Of a stretch of DNA of 64,000 nucleotides, positions 1-10,262 are shown in pieces. The notes beneath the pieces were generated by a model. The model did not search any database. It worked only from the letters and a program-made list of their open reading frames with translations, and had not been told where the DNA came from. Position numbers and translations under genes: made by a program. The DNA comes from Zygnema cylindricum (taxonomy: Eukaryota; Streptophyta; Zygnematophyceae; Zygnematales; Zygnemataceae): contig JBBHKE010003363.1 in assembly GCA_037447655.1 (NCBI GenBank), positions 1 through 64,000 of the forward strand, written 5' to 3'. Position 1 is the first letter of the stretch; each line of letters starts with the position of its first letter.

Positions 1-385
1 TCACGCGGTGCCACGTGGCGCCACATTATTTGATACGGGAGAAGATGGGAGGAGGAACCATGGCTCCCGATTTGACATGTGTCACCTTGTAGACCATGTC
101 GTACAATGGCCGTACAATAAGTACATCGCCATTTTACCTTCTTGTACTATATAGTGTTCCCATTGGACTAGGGTTTAGTAGTAGGTAGTCGTGAGTAGAT
201 AGACCAATACTTTGTGATGTTTAGGTACTTCTCTCTAAAAGAGCTAGAACTATAAAGGTCATCTTTGACCAGCCATAACTTACTTCTCAGGGGAGCAAAT
301 TCAATGATTCTTTTTGTGTTTGACTTACGAGAGTTTTGGCCTCACTGGGGTGAGGGTGGTGAAAATATTTGCGTGCCTGGGCGGC
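1..385 (+). repeat. LTR fragment of the GTAC-rich LTR family (partial, window edge)
   Basis: This stretch matches, in reverse complement, the LTR at 48286-48985 and the LTRs of element H: the motifs around the polypyrimidine-free GTAC clusters, the phrase gtcgtacaatggccgtacaa near 97, tagggtttagtagtagg near 170, and gattctttttg near 307 all recur there in the same order. It runs on the plus strand and is cut by the window start, so its 5' part is unseen. The LTR end is estimated from where similarity to the leader begins. No coding sequence lies in it. Confidence 0.6.
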
Positions 386-660
386 ACTGATTTAGTGGGA
401 AAGTGAAAGTGGCAAATTTTATCCTAGAGGCTTTACATAGGCTGCACTTTCCGTGGGTCAATGGAGACCACAAAATTTCATGAACTTCCAGTGAGTTCAT
501 CTAAATCGGATATGACATGTTTGTAAGAGCCATGAGAAGATTTCGCGATTTTTGATGCACTTAACTCCTCTTTCACCTTATCTGGACATAAAATGCAATC
601 ACCAATTACCCCACTTTCACATTTCGAAGAAGATGGTTTCTAATCCTAGTGGCTTGACCA
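386..660 (+). repeat. Untranslated leader after the LTR, then unassigned sequence
   Basis: The first 110 bases match the reverse complement of 48150-48285, including the run agaggctttacataggctgc, and more weakly 38460-38590. In those places the same block lies between a 5' LTR and gag, so it is read as a retrotransposon leader. Nothing that looks like gag follows; a short plus-strand reading frame at 661-882 with Gly/Phe/Asn repeats has no recognisable family and is not called. Confidence 0.45.
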
Positions 661-3600
661 TTGTATTGGAAATTGCACTATATACAGATGCATATTCTGT
701 TATTCGAAAGTAGCTCTCGTTCTGGAGCGTTAACATGCTCCCACTCGATTCCCCGTGGCCTAGGTATGGATGCTTCAACCGAGGTTCGTGGAAGCTTGAA
801 GGGTGGCTTCAATGACAAGTTTAATGGCAGATTTTATGGCATCTTCAATGGCGGCTTCCTTGTGAAGGAGGACAGATTATAATTCGTGCACATAAATTAA
901 GCAAAGTCTTTTTGTTTAGTGTCCGTACATTTTTCCGTATAGTGAAAAAAATACGAAATTTATGAAACATACGAAACAAACAAATACTACGTAGTTTTCA
1001 GAAAAAAGTACGAATTGGACAACTATAGTGTTTACATAATCGCCGTTTGAACATGTAAGAACAGGTTCGCGTGATTTTTCACAATCTTTATCATCATCAA
1101 TCAAAAAGATAAATGTCTCACGCGCATAAAACGCACGCATGAAACGCCTCAAAACTAACAAATATGTGCACAAAACAAAATTCAAAAGTTTTTATAATGT
1201 GTTGACCGACTTTCATTTCATACTAAAAATAAAAAATATGAAAACATATAATCAATAATGAAAAAATATGATGACGAGATTGTATTCGCGTGCGGAAATG
1301 AAGTAACGTCTTTTTTTATTTATTTTCCTTACACGGAATCCATACATTTTATCCGTATGAAAATTATACACATTTTACGTAAGATTCAAAGAATCGAAAA
1401 TAATAACGAAATTTTGTAAAAATGTCAAAATCTGTACAAATGAGACATGTTTGATCAAAATTGAGTGCGCTTTCCCATCTCGACACCAATCACTTATTCC
1501 TCTCAATGTTGTTATCTGATATTTTATGTACTTTTGTACCAAATAGGGATCAATTTTTGTTCGGATGGTCATATTTTCGACGTTTTACTATATTAATACC
1601 TCTTAAAATAAAACAATTTATACTAATTAAACCTTAAACAATAGTATTATTTAAGAGTGCCACGTTGTGGAAGATCAATTTGAAACTCAAGCGAGTCGTT
1701 TCAAAGCAATGTAATGTTTTAACCAACAAATGTTATAATTCTTTTGCAAGTCTCACATGATTTGAACATGTAAGCGATTTGTTTTTTTTTTTGCACGCTC
1801 TCTAGCCATCATTTTCATTCATGGGTCATCGCAAAGTCTAGGTCGTCGACGCCTCTCTCCCTCCACCTTTCGTTACCACTCCCCACCTCAAAATGGAACA
1901 CGAAAATTTTAGAAAGCAATGAAAAACCTTTGAAAAAAAAATTGACTATATTTACACGTTATTTAGTGACAGCTCGAGAGGGAAATGACAAAAAAAAAAA
2001 AAAAAAGAAGCCAAAGCGTAAAGTCCTTGAATTAGTGAAGTGGACAAGGTCACAAATAAGCATGAGGTCACGATTTCATAAGAAAAATGTAGTATACCCA
2101 AAGCCTTACACTAAAGGACAATAGTTAGCAATATCAAATGTATGCACCAAATGGCACGGTGGTGAGATTAGCAATACGCGACATCATTCATCTTCGTGCA
2201 TTATTCGACAAAAGTCAAGGATTAGGAACCAATATGGGCTATAGAAAAACGTTGGAGATAGAAAGTCTATATGAAAGATGGATAAGGGCTACAAGGTCCT
2301 CTAGATTTAAAAGATCGTCAAGTACATAAGAATTTTGAACGAGAAGCCCGAGGTCCCAAAGATCTCCAAGCAAATAATTTGAAGTTGCTTGCCCAAGCTC
2401 GATGCGCGTAGTTGTGTTCTATAAGAGGCAGTTGAAACTCAATTACGTAATGATGGGCGTGAGGAAACATGGTTTTTTTAGGGTTTTTCGGAAACTCGTG
2501 TTTCAATCGTAGGGAGTCCCTCAAGCAAGTAGTTGATCTTGACAGTGACAACTTAATCAACCACATGTTGTTGGAGCCATGGGTGATTTTCACAGATTAG
2601 TGAAAGAATTGAGGGACTTTATCCTAGGCCTCGCTCGAAAAAAACTGAACAAGTAAACATTAAATATTACTGAAATGGTACAATGCCTTTATCGACGTTA
2701 AAGTCTGCATGAGCTAAAATACGGGTGTCTTCCACCAAAAACTTTGAAATATGAGTGTCTCCCACCAAAAACCTTGTTTTTTAGCAATGATACAAGCCAT
2801 TAGAGCCCAATTTCGTTTGCAGTGCGACGTAAAACATGTGGAAGAGATTGGTAAAACAACTTGTGTACCATCAAGTAGGTCGGATATTAAATACAATCAT
2901 AAAGATGTAACATCTACAAATGTTGTACCTTTTGGTGATGAATTTTGTTTTTAGACATTGGAATACCGAGAAAAAAAAATGGAGAAAAATTTTGTCACAA
3001 ACAACATCGGACACCTAATTTTTGGTTTTTTGGGCACATATCGTTCCTAGTTCAAGTTTAGGATACTATTTTGCAGATCCATCTTAGATTATATAGCGTT
3101 TGTAAGTGAAACGAATCTTGGGGTTACTTTCAATAACTCAACAGTGCACGGAGTTGTTAAGATCGTTGGTGTCTTGTCAACAAAAAAAAACAGTCTTTTT
3201 GTTTTACTCACGAGAGGGTCCATTACAAGGGGATCAACAAAATCATTGACACTAACGATAGTACCTCGAGGAAATGGATCATATAATGCACTCCTTTTTT
3301 TTTGTAGTGTTTTCTCTAATGTTTTGTCTACGTTTTTGTACGAGTATTGAGTGTACAAACATTCAAAAATTGACACGTTTGATTATTTTTTGAAGGATTC
3401 ACAACAAACTGACCATAGTTCTTAAAGTGTGCTCTCTCTTGTGCAACAAATTTCAAATTATGTGAATGTGTGCTAGTGTTACTTTCCTAGAACCGACTCT
3501 GGAGGTGACTTGGGTTTGAGTTTGAAGATGAGTTGGCACGACGTGGCAATGGTTCGATAAACGTAAGAAGCCAAACTGAAGTACATACTAAGTTTCAAGA

Positions 3601-3780
3601 TGACTTAAACTATAATTCGGTTTTGATTTTCTAGGTGCATCATTCAAATATTGAAGAAAAAGACAAAAAATACCCTCACTTAGTACATGGACACGTAGCC
3701 TTAGTAAGCTATGTTGGTATACTTTTATTCACATGTACCTCGGATACTTTTGTACTTTAAGGTACCTTATCACCGTATAC
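661..3780. other. AT-rich intergenic sequence, no gene seen
   Basis: I find no reading frame with a recognisable domain on either strand. The sequence is AT-rich with A/T homopolymer runs (for example an A-run near 1990-2005). Very degenerate transposon remains are possible but I cannot assign any. Confidence 0.5.
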
Positions 3781-4418
3781 TCGTACATCGGTTCATCCGG
3801 GTTCGGCTTGACTGAACTAAACGGTTTTTGAAACCGCCGGAACCGAACCAAACGGTTATTTACCCGAAAAGCAAATTAAGCGATCCGAACTGTGAAAAAA
3901 ACGGTTAAATTTGGTTCCATCGTGTTCTCGCCAAACGGGGCCAGTTCAACCCGCAAGTCCGTTAACTTTTTGCGCCAATAAGGGGCCTCTTGTTCCAAAA
4001 CTGCGAAGTTGCAAAGGCGTTTCAGGTTTCACCTAATTTCCCATTTATAACTGTACGTTCAACGCCTCAATTGACTTTGTAGCATTGGTAAACGACAGGC
4101 GACAAGTCACAAAGTGTATGGCTGGCGTCTCAAGCGCTTTAAAATGAGAACCAGCTAGCCGTACAGTCCTTACTACGATACAAGTAATCTGCTACAGTAA
4201 ACCGTGAATCGCTATTAGGGTATGGTTTCATCAGGCGAAAAGTGAGGTTTAATACAGAATTTTGTACTTGCCCGTACTATACCGTACTATATTTTCCTGA
4301 GTTTCTTGAAAACAAGATTACAGAAAATAAGATTACGATTCTCCAAGTATCCGGGAGAATTCATCGACTGTCCGATTACATTTTGGTGTTCATCTGCGAA
4401 GCAATCGCTCCATCCGCC

Positions 4419-4465
4419 TCTGTATTGGTGAACCCACCTCGCGGAGGTGGGTTCACCAATACAGA
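4419..4465. repeat. Perfect inverted repeat, 22-bp arms, 3-nt loop
   Basis: The arms 4419-4440 and 4444-4465 are exact reverse complements around a GCG loop. The arm begins TCTGTATTGG and ends CCCACCTC. Similarity stops at both outer ends, so this is a bounded hairpin, able to form a cruciform in DNA or a stem in RNA. It is not in a recognised gene and has no terminator-like T-run after it. Confidence 0.9.
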
Positions 4466-5374
4466 ACCAGTCAATTTACTACACCTGGACGATAGACACG
4501 TGCATCAATGAAAATGAAAATTTTCACACGTTCCCAAAGTCACGTGCCTTCGGACAAGGTGACCTTAAAATCCTTGCCGAAAAGGAATACGGTTTTTTCC
4601 TGAAAATCAGCAGAGTGAAGGAGATCTCTGAGGTACATTGATGCGGTACACTTGCGAATTACACGTACGTAAAATGCAAGTACGTATTTCCATACGAAAA
4701 TGGTCGGTTTCCAAGTCTTTGACGATTTTAGAGATTTGATCGTCAACTCACGTGGAGCCACTCAAATCAGAACACGTATGTAAAAACTAATTTACAGACG
4801 ATACGCGATGTAACCGAGGCCTCTGTAATAAAGAAATTTTGCTGTCCGTACTATGACAGACACCTCCTGATGTAACCATACTCTTTGTGTTAATGCTTTT
4901 TTTGCCGCTTAAAACATCTTTTCTCATTACAACACTTGTCCAATTATGGATCGGACGGTTGCGATTGAGAGGTGAAGTTCTCAGCTTCCTATTGGTGGTC
5001 TCAAACTGAAAATCAGACGAGTGTGTGCGGAGAAAAAATGTTTTTAGTGGCGAAATAGTTATTTGCACTAATTGCGATACACGGTGTAAATTCCCTCAGC
5101 GTTCCAACGACCAAATAAGCAAAACGATTTGCTTAACTGCTGCTTTTAGAATCATCTCTGCCGTTCGATCCCTACGGTACAATATAAAACCATCCTGATT
5201 TCGTACGAATCGCAAACGACAAGTGAACTTGCCAAACTGCTGATTATAAAATCAGCTACCTGTACGGTCCTATCTACAGCACCGTGAATCGTAATTAGCG
5301 TTAGTAATTTTTTCGCCACTGAAAATCGATCGATGTGCAACTCAACCCTGTTACTATTTTTTTTCATTTTGCGA

Positions 5375-5445
5375 CCCATACAATATGGGTCTTAAGGTCA
5401 TATTGTATGTTTTGCATACAATAGGCATATTGTATGGGCCTACTT
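5375..5445. repeat. Cluster of short palindromes built on CATATTGTATG
   Basis: Within 70 bases the motif catattgtatg or its complement catacaatatg occurs four times: a palindrome acccatacaatatgggt near 5377, then attgtatg and catacaat as 8-bp arms near 5402, then catattgtatgggcc near 5427. Alternative hairpins can form. The function is unknown. Confidence 0.7.
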
Positions 5446-5766
5446 TCACCTTACTTTTGAACTACGGTATATGACAAGTGAAGTTTGAACTTGCCAAACC
5501 GCCGATTTTAAAATCAGCTACCTGTACGGTCCTGTCTACGGCACAATAATCTGCAGACTATTGAAACGGTAAAATTCGTTTTCTGTAGAGTTTCACTCAA
5601 TTGTCTATTCCCGGGAAAACGACAAAAGAGGCCTTTCGAACCTCCGACGTCTGTTTTCCTCATCTGAACTGTCACAGAGTGACACGTATCGCTGGAAACT
5701 AATTTCCGTTCGACAAATCCTCTCTCCCTTTAAATCTCTCAATTCCTAAAATTATTCTCATCCGTC

Positions 5767-5882
5767 TCTTACTTCCTCTCCATCAATCTGCCTTCTCTCT
5801 CCATCAATCTGCCTTCTCTCTCCCTCTCCCTCTCCCTCTCCCTTTTGTCCCTCCCTCTCTTCCCCCTCCAGTTCTATATAAA
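5767..5882 (+). promoter_or_regulatory. Putative core promoter of the Root_cap gene: CT-rich patch and TATA box
   Basis: A pyrimidine-rich stretch (5767-5868), including a 21-bp unit containing catcaatctgccttctctc repeated in tandem at 5781 and 5802, is followed by a TATA box TATATAAA at 5875-5882. The ATG of the gene is at 5910, so the TATA is only 28 bases upstream. Either the 5' UTR is extremely short or the TATA is not the one used. CT-rich patches near transcription starts are common in plant promoters; the assignment here is inference. Confidence 0.5.
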
Positions 5883-5909
5883 GACTCAAAATTTATTTTA
5901 AGGTCGAAG

Positions 5910-8203
5910 ATGATTTCGACTCTTTGGGCCGTTATGGCAGTGGTGGTGGCCGGCACCATAATTAGTGTGGATGCTTGGGAGGAGGTGGATGTGGCAGGGA
6001 AAGTGACTCTTTTCAAAAGCTCAGGACCCGATTTGGACAAAAATTTGAGTTGCGATACGGGGAGTTGCAGAAATGGAGGAATTAAATCTTATTTCAAGGT
6101 GGGAATTTTTCCTTAAATAAAATATGAAAGTAGTAATTCTGGGAAGATGATTTTTTTGTCTTTCGGGTCAGAATTGGGTTTGGGTAGGTTCAAAAAAAGA
6201 AAAGTTTATTTTTTTTGTTATCATTTGGTCTATGATTTGAATTGAAAAAATGTGTTTGTTTGGAGATAGCGGATCGGATAATATTTGGAGAAATTGTGAC
6301 AAAAATGTACGTAAAAAAACGAATTGCTAAATTTCTAAATTGTTTCTGGGATAATTTTTTTATGACTACTGCCCAAACCTCAAGAACAAAAAAACATTTT
6401 TGAAAAGAAGTAAAATCCGTCTTAAACAACCAAACGTACAAAACTCTCTCATATTTTTCCTTTTTTCCCAATTGGGATTCCTAGATTCCTCTTGTAAAGG
6501 GAGAATAAACAATCTACTTGACTCTAATTTGTTCCTAAAACATTTTTTTTTTAATTGGGTTTTGCAGATTCCTCTCGTGAAGGGCGAATATGGGTACAAA
6601 CAGTCTACCTACGACTCCAAAGTCGTTCCCAAGTCCGTCACGAAGGCGGGCAGAGTGAAGGCCAGCTCCAATATTGAAGTGGTGGAGTCGACCGGAGGAG
6701 CCGCGGGATGTTGCTTTCTTTGCAAATACTACTTCAAATGCAAATACTACCAATTCGTCAAAGTGTAAGGACAATTGGACCCCTCGCACAATGGATTTTT
6801 TCTCATTTTATACTGCTTTTTATTTATTTTTTTACTCATGTTTTTCAGAAGTGTTGCCATGATTGTAATGCTCATCAGTTTTTGGATTTCTTCAGCTTCC
6901 TCTATTTGAGATAAATTTACTCAAATGTACTCTGTTTGATACTGTCAGTTTCTACTTTTTTTTTTTTTTTAAACATGAAATGTAACTGATTTTATTTATC
7001 CATTATCTTTCCTAACGAGTAATTTACATTTGCTTTGCTTCCCCATCTGTGCCCTTGCCATCCTCAAAACTTCCGTATTTAGTCTTTCATCAAACGAAAT
7101 TCCTTGCATGATTTTTTTTCTCTTCGTATTTTATCGATTTAACACTTTTCATCGCGGTGTCTGGGTTTTGGGGTTTTTCCAGTGGCTGTGGAAAATGTGA
7201 ACAAGGCCTTTGTTTCCTTTATGGACCTTTTTCGAAGCCAGTTTATGTGGGTGAAAATGGGGGCTATGAAATCAGTGCCGTCGGCGCTAAATGCCAAATT
7301 CCCGATTGCCTCAACGACCCCCATTTGACCGGAGCCCACGGCACAAAATATGACTTTAATGGAATTCCTGACAAGAGTTTCGCTCTTATTTCCGACAAAA
7401 ACATCCAAATTAACATGTATATGGTTGGGTATTACGACACTCGAACGGAATCCGGTTCCGCTCTTCACAACGGAAAAGCGATCCGCACATGGATCCGTCA
7501 GTTGGGAATAGTGTGGACTTTTGAGGGAGTTGAGCACAAGCTTCGTCTTGTAGCGAGAGCTGGGGGAGAGTTAAGCAGAGGAGAGGGATTTCTGGAGAAG
7601 GCGGAACTGGATGGAGAGGTTTTGCCAAGAATGGCGGTGGGAGAGGAGGCCGAGCTGGCGGGAGGGTTGACTTTTGGTCTTGAGGGATATGAGAATGAGG
7701 GAGAATACGATGTTGACTTTTATTCGGTCGAAATTGCGGGTCTTTTGAATATGGATATGCGTCTGCGTGTGGCCAATCCTCTATTGCAAACACCTGAGGA
7801 AGTTTACGTCCATATTAGTGTGGCCTTTAACGAACTTGAGGTAAGAATTTCATCTCTCGGTTATGATTTTGGAGAGTAAGTTTTCGTATTTTCTGGTCTT
7901 CTTTCAAAGTTGTTGGTGTTTGTCTAGTTTGGGAGGTTTAATTTCGGTTTTGGAAATTGCAGAAAAAATGATGAAGTGAGTGTGGAAAGCTTAATCAGAG
8001 TGGATGACTTACAATGTTTGTTTTTTTGTTCATTCTTTTGCAGAGGACCACCTTTATCCATGGAGTTTTGGGACAAACTTACCTCGAAAGTCACGAGAAG
8101 AGGGCGGAAGAGTTCTCCGAGATTACGACATCCACTTTGAAGCCCATTATTGCGGATGGCGAGAGTGGAAAGGGATTTTTGGATGGGAAAATGGAGGATT
8201 ATA
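5910..8203 (+). pseudogene. Secreted Root_cap-domain (LEA-related) protein gene, 3' end lost to an LTR
   Basis: The model has five exons with GT-AG introns: 5910-6098, 6568-6762, 6849-6877, 7183-7840 and 8044-8203, giving about 410 codons. Exon 1 encodes a hydrophobic signal peptide (MISTLWAVMAVVVAGTIISV). Exons 3-4 carry a Cys cluster (KCCHDC, then GCGKCEQGLC). Exon 4 has the Root_cap domain hallmark DPHLTGAHGTKYDFNG, then FALISDKNIQINMYMVGYY. Exon 5 has the typical IHGVLGQTY. The family is known in streptophytes, secreted and poorly understood, and related to VWD-like modules. The last exon runs straight into an LTR terminus at 8204 before the family's usual Cys-containing C-terminus. Reading on adds about 15 LTR-encoded residues to a stop at 8250. 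Exon 3 is only 29 bases with a weak donor and is the least certain part. Confidence 0.75.
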
Positions 8204-8664
8204 TGATAGGATCGATTCACTCAAAGGTAGAAGAAAACAAAATAGAATAAGATGCGGAAGCAAGAAACAGTAAGAAGAAGACACTCCAGCAAAAGACAAA
8301 TATATTTCACCGGAAGTTTTCCCCTTACAAAAGATTAAATTTCTCCCAAACGACTAAGTCCTAAATACTCTCTCTCACGAAACGACAAGTACAGGAAAAT
8401 AGCACGTCGTACAAAAAGTACGCGCGCGAACCAATCAAAACAACCAACTACCGAAACTACATAAAGTACGCGGTGCAGTACGAAACAAACATACCGCCGT
8501 ACAATACTAGGGTACCAACGTACTACGCACGCAATACTAAAACCAAACATATAAAACTAAACTAATCACGTCACGCCAAACAAAGCTTCACGTAGACAAT
8601 ATAAAAATGTAATATAATACGACGCTCAACAAAACTGAGACGTCGCTTCACAAAGAACCTAACA
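8204..8664 (-). repeat. 3' LTR of element A
   Basis: It aligns over its length with 13619-14058, sharing cactccagcaaaagacaaat and the block around caaaacaaccaactaccga with scattered differences. On the minus strand it starts TGTTAGGTTC just after the polypurine tract. Its outer end reads TGATAGG on the plus strand where the other LTR has TGTTAGG. It is rich in GTAC: I count seven in 8395-8530. The copy is slightly longer than the 5' LTR. The outer end doubles as the false 3' end of the Root_cap reading frame. Confidence 0.88.
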
Positions 8665-8681
8665 ATCCCCCTCTCTTTGTG
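8665..8681 (-). promoter_or_regulatory. Polypurine tract of element A
   Basis: On the minus strand this reads caaagagagggggat immediately before the LTR start TGTTAGG, the expected position of the plus-strand DNA primer in reverse transcription. A second purine run (complement of ccccccctctt, 8685-8695) lies just upstream. Confidence 0.8.
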
Positions 8682-8698
8682 AAACCCCCCCTCTTAAA

Positions 8699-8938
8699 CT
8701 AAAACAATCCTAGTTTAGGTCGTCCACGTAAAAGTACGTCATAAACCGCCGCCTTAGTCAACATGTCCGCGGCTTCCTCCAAAGTCGACACGTACGTAAA
8801 TTCAATCTCCTTCGCAACAACCAAATCTCGTACAAAATACCACTGGATGCGAATATGTTTTGTTCGCTTGTGAAAGACCGGATTTTTCACAAGCGCCATC
8901 GAACTCATGCTGTCAGAAAAAAATCTGCAAGCAACCAA
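8699..8938 (-). CDS. C-terminal part of element A RNase H, shifted by one base
   Basis: This frame carries the end of the copia RNase H region: SDSMSSMALVKNP, the RTKHIRIQWYFVRD block and the TLEEAADMLTKAA block, as in other copia elements. It overlaps the end of the RT frame. The join falls in a run of seven A on the plus strand (8917-8923); one base fewer would restore a single frame. It could be a real inactivating indel, a programmed slip, or a homopolymer sequencing error. Confidence 0.8.
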   Translation of the reverse strand: MVACRFFSDSMSSMALVKNPVFHKRTKHIRIQWYFVRDLVVAKEIEFTYVSTLEEAADMLTKAAVYDVLLRGRPKLGLF

Positions 8939-10238
8939 TCAAAACGCCCAACTCACCAAGCATTTCCTTGATCCACACAGACGCCTTCGCAGTATGACAC
9001 GCAGACATGTATTCTGATTCTGTGGAACTTAGCGCAACCGTAGGTTGGAGTCGCGAACTCCAAGATACTGCCGCGCCGCCCAAAATGAATGCATACCCTG
9101 ACGTGGATTTTCCACTGTCGAAATCTCCACCCCAATCTGCGTCGCAATAACCGATACACTGCAAAGAGTCTCTTTTGGACGCATACACCAAGCCAAAATC
9201 GATCGTACCAGCTAAATAGCGAAATATCCGTTTCACTGCCTCCCAATGATTCTTTTTTGGAGCGTTGCAATAACGACTGACAACTGACACCGCCGACGCA
9301 ATATCCGGACACGTGCCTACACTTAAATACATTAAGCTACCAACTGCTTCACGGTATGGAACTAAAACATTTTCTTCTTCTTCGTACTTCCTGTACTGTA
9401 CTTTTGGATCTAATGGCGTCGAGACAGATTTCGCGCCAATCATACCAAATCTTGTCAAGACCTCTCTACAGTACCGAGCTTGACTTAATTTAATTACATT
9501 CTCGCTCGACCTAATGACTTCTATCCCCAAGATGTACCTTACTTCTCCAAGATCTGTAACTTTAAAATGTATACTTAGGTACTCTTTTAACTTATTAATA
9601 ACAGACAACGTGTCACTAATCATTAGGAAGTCATCGACATACACAGAAAAAATAATTTGGTCCTTTCCCTCTCCTTTCACGTAAACTCCGGAATCCGAAA
9701 TTGTACGAACAAAACCATAATTAGTAAGTACCTTATGAAGACGAAGGTACCAAGTCCTCGGCGCTTGTTTTAATCCGTACAAGGATTTTCGCAGCCGCCA
9801 TACTTTTCCTTCTTTTGAAGGCACACCCTCGGGCACCTTCATGTAAACCTCCTCTTCTAATTCTCCATTTAAAAAGGCTGTTTCTACGTCCATTTGATGT
9901 ATATGCTTATTCCCCGCGGCCGCAATAGCAATTATCATTCTCAAAGAATCAAATTTAACAACCGGTGCATAAGTTTCCGAATAATCAACCCCCTCTATTT
10001 GTTGAAAGCCTTTACACACCAATCTAGCCTTATATTTTATTATCTCCCCCGTAGCACCAGTTTTTGTTTTAAATATCCATTTAGCATCAATCGCCTTCTT
10101 CCCCTCCGGTAAACTCACCTCCTCAAAAGTTTTATTATCAATAATGGATTTTAATTCCTTCTCCCACGCCGGTTTCCACTTATCCTCCCAATCCTTAGAA
10201 CTTCGTGCCTTGGCGTAAGATTGGGGATCGCCGGGCAT
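8913..10238 (-). CDS. Element A reverse transcriptase and RNase H (copia type)
   Basis: This frame of 441 codons has the copia RT start (WIFKTKTGATGEIIKYKARL, with the KARLVCKGFQQ block), DVETAFLNGE, SLYGLKQAPRTW, the catalytic YVDD near residue 198, the DLGEVRYILGIEV block, and the RNase H segment with YCDADWGGD and SSTESEYM. The first ATG is at 10238, seven codons after an in-frame UAG. The upstream Gag-PR-IN frame is in the same phase, so readthrough would yield one polyprotein. Otherwise the ATG, which element B also has, would have to serve reinitiation. RNase H is cut short by the frame shift at 8917-8923. Confidence 0.9.
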   Translation of the reverse strand: MPGDPQSYAKARSSKDWEDKWKPAWEKELKSIIDNKTFEEVSLPEGKKAIDAKWIFKTKTGATGEIIKYKARLVCKGFQQIEGVDYSETYAPVVKFDSLRMIIAIAAAGNKHIHQMDVETAFLNGELEEEVYMKVPEGVPSKEGKVWRLRKSLYGLKQAPRTWYLRLHKVLTNYGFVRTISDSGVYVKGEGKDQIIFSVYVDDFLMISDTLSVINKLKEYLSIHFKVTDLGEVRYILGIEVIRSSENVIKLSQARYCREVLTRFGMIGAKSVSTPLDPKVQYRKYEEEENVLVPYREAVGSLMYLSVGTCPDIASAVSVVSRYCNAPKKNHWEAVKRIFRYLAGTIDFGLVYASKRDSLQCIGYCDADWGGDFDSGKSTSGYAFILGGAAVSWSSRLQPTVALSSTESEYMSACHTAKASVWIKEMLGELGVLIGCLQIFF

Positions 10239-10239
10239 A

Positions 10240-10262
10240 TTTTCGGTTAATGATTGCTACAA
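10240..10262 (-). promoter_or_regulatory. In-frame UAG with readthrough-type context at the IN/RT junction of element A
   Basis: On the minus strand the Gag-PR-IN frame ends ...FIL, then TAG CAA TCA TTA ACC GAA, then seven codons on ATG, all in one phase. The TAG is at 10259-10257. UAG followed by CARYYA is the established leaky context of tobamoviruses, and CAA TCA fits it. Element B has the same TAG CAA TCA at 19335-19333. Elements D and F have UGA (27064-27062) and UAA (55884-55882) at the homologous codon but with different 3' context. Programmed readthrough is inference. Confidence 0.55.

Larger units (their letters stand above)
3781..5760. other. Upstream region of the Root_cap gene, with dispersed direct repeats
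   Basis: No gene is visible. A block of about 45 bases ending in aaaatcagctacctgtacgg and continuing into tcct occurs at 5229-5272 and 5491-5534 with few differences, and a looser relative (agccgtacagtcctta, then ctacagtaaaccgtgaatcg) lies at 4157-4215. The related phrase accgtgaatcg also follows the 5229 copy. Around 3795-3920 there are several copies of aacggtt or its complement. These repeats lie 0.4-2 kb upstream of the Root_cap ATG and may be promoter repeats or small transposon remains. Confidence 0.45.

Noticed and set aside
661-882. Plus-strand 73-codon frame with FNGGF/FNDKF-like repeats
   Set aside because: No known family, does not begin with ATG in a supported context, and lies after a retrotransposon leader where gag would be expected but is not recognisable.
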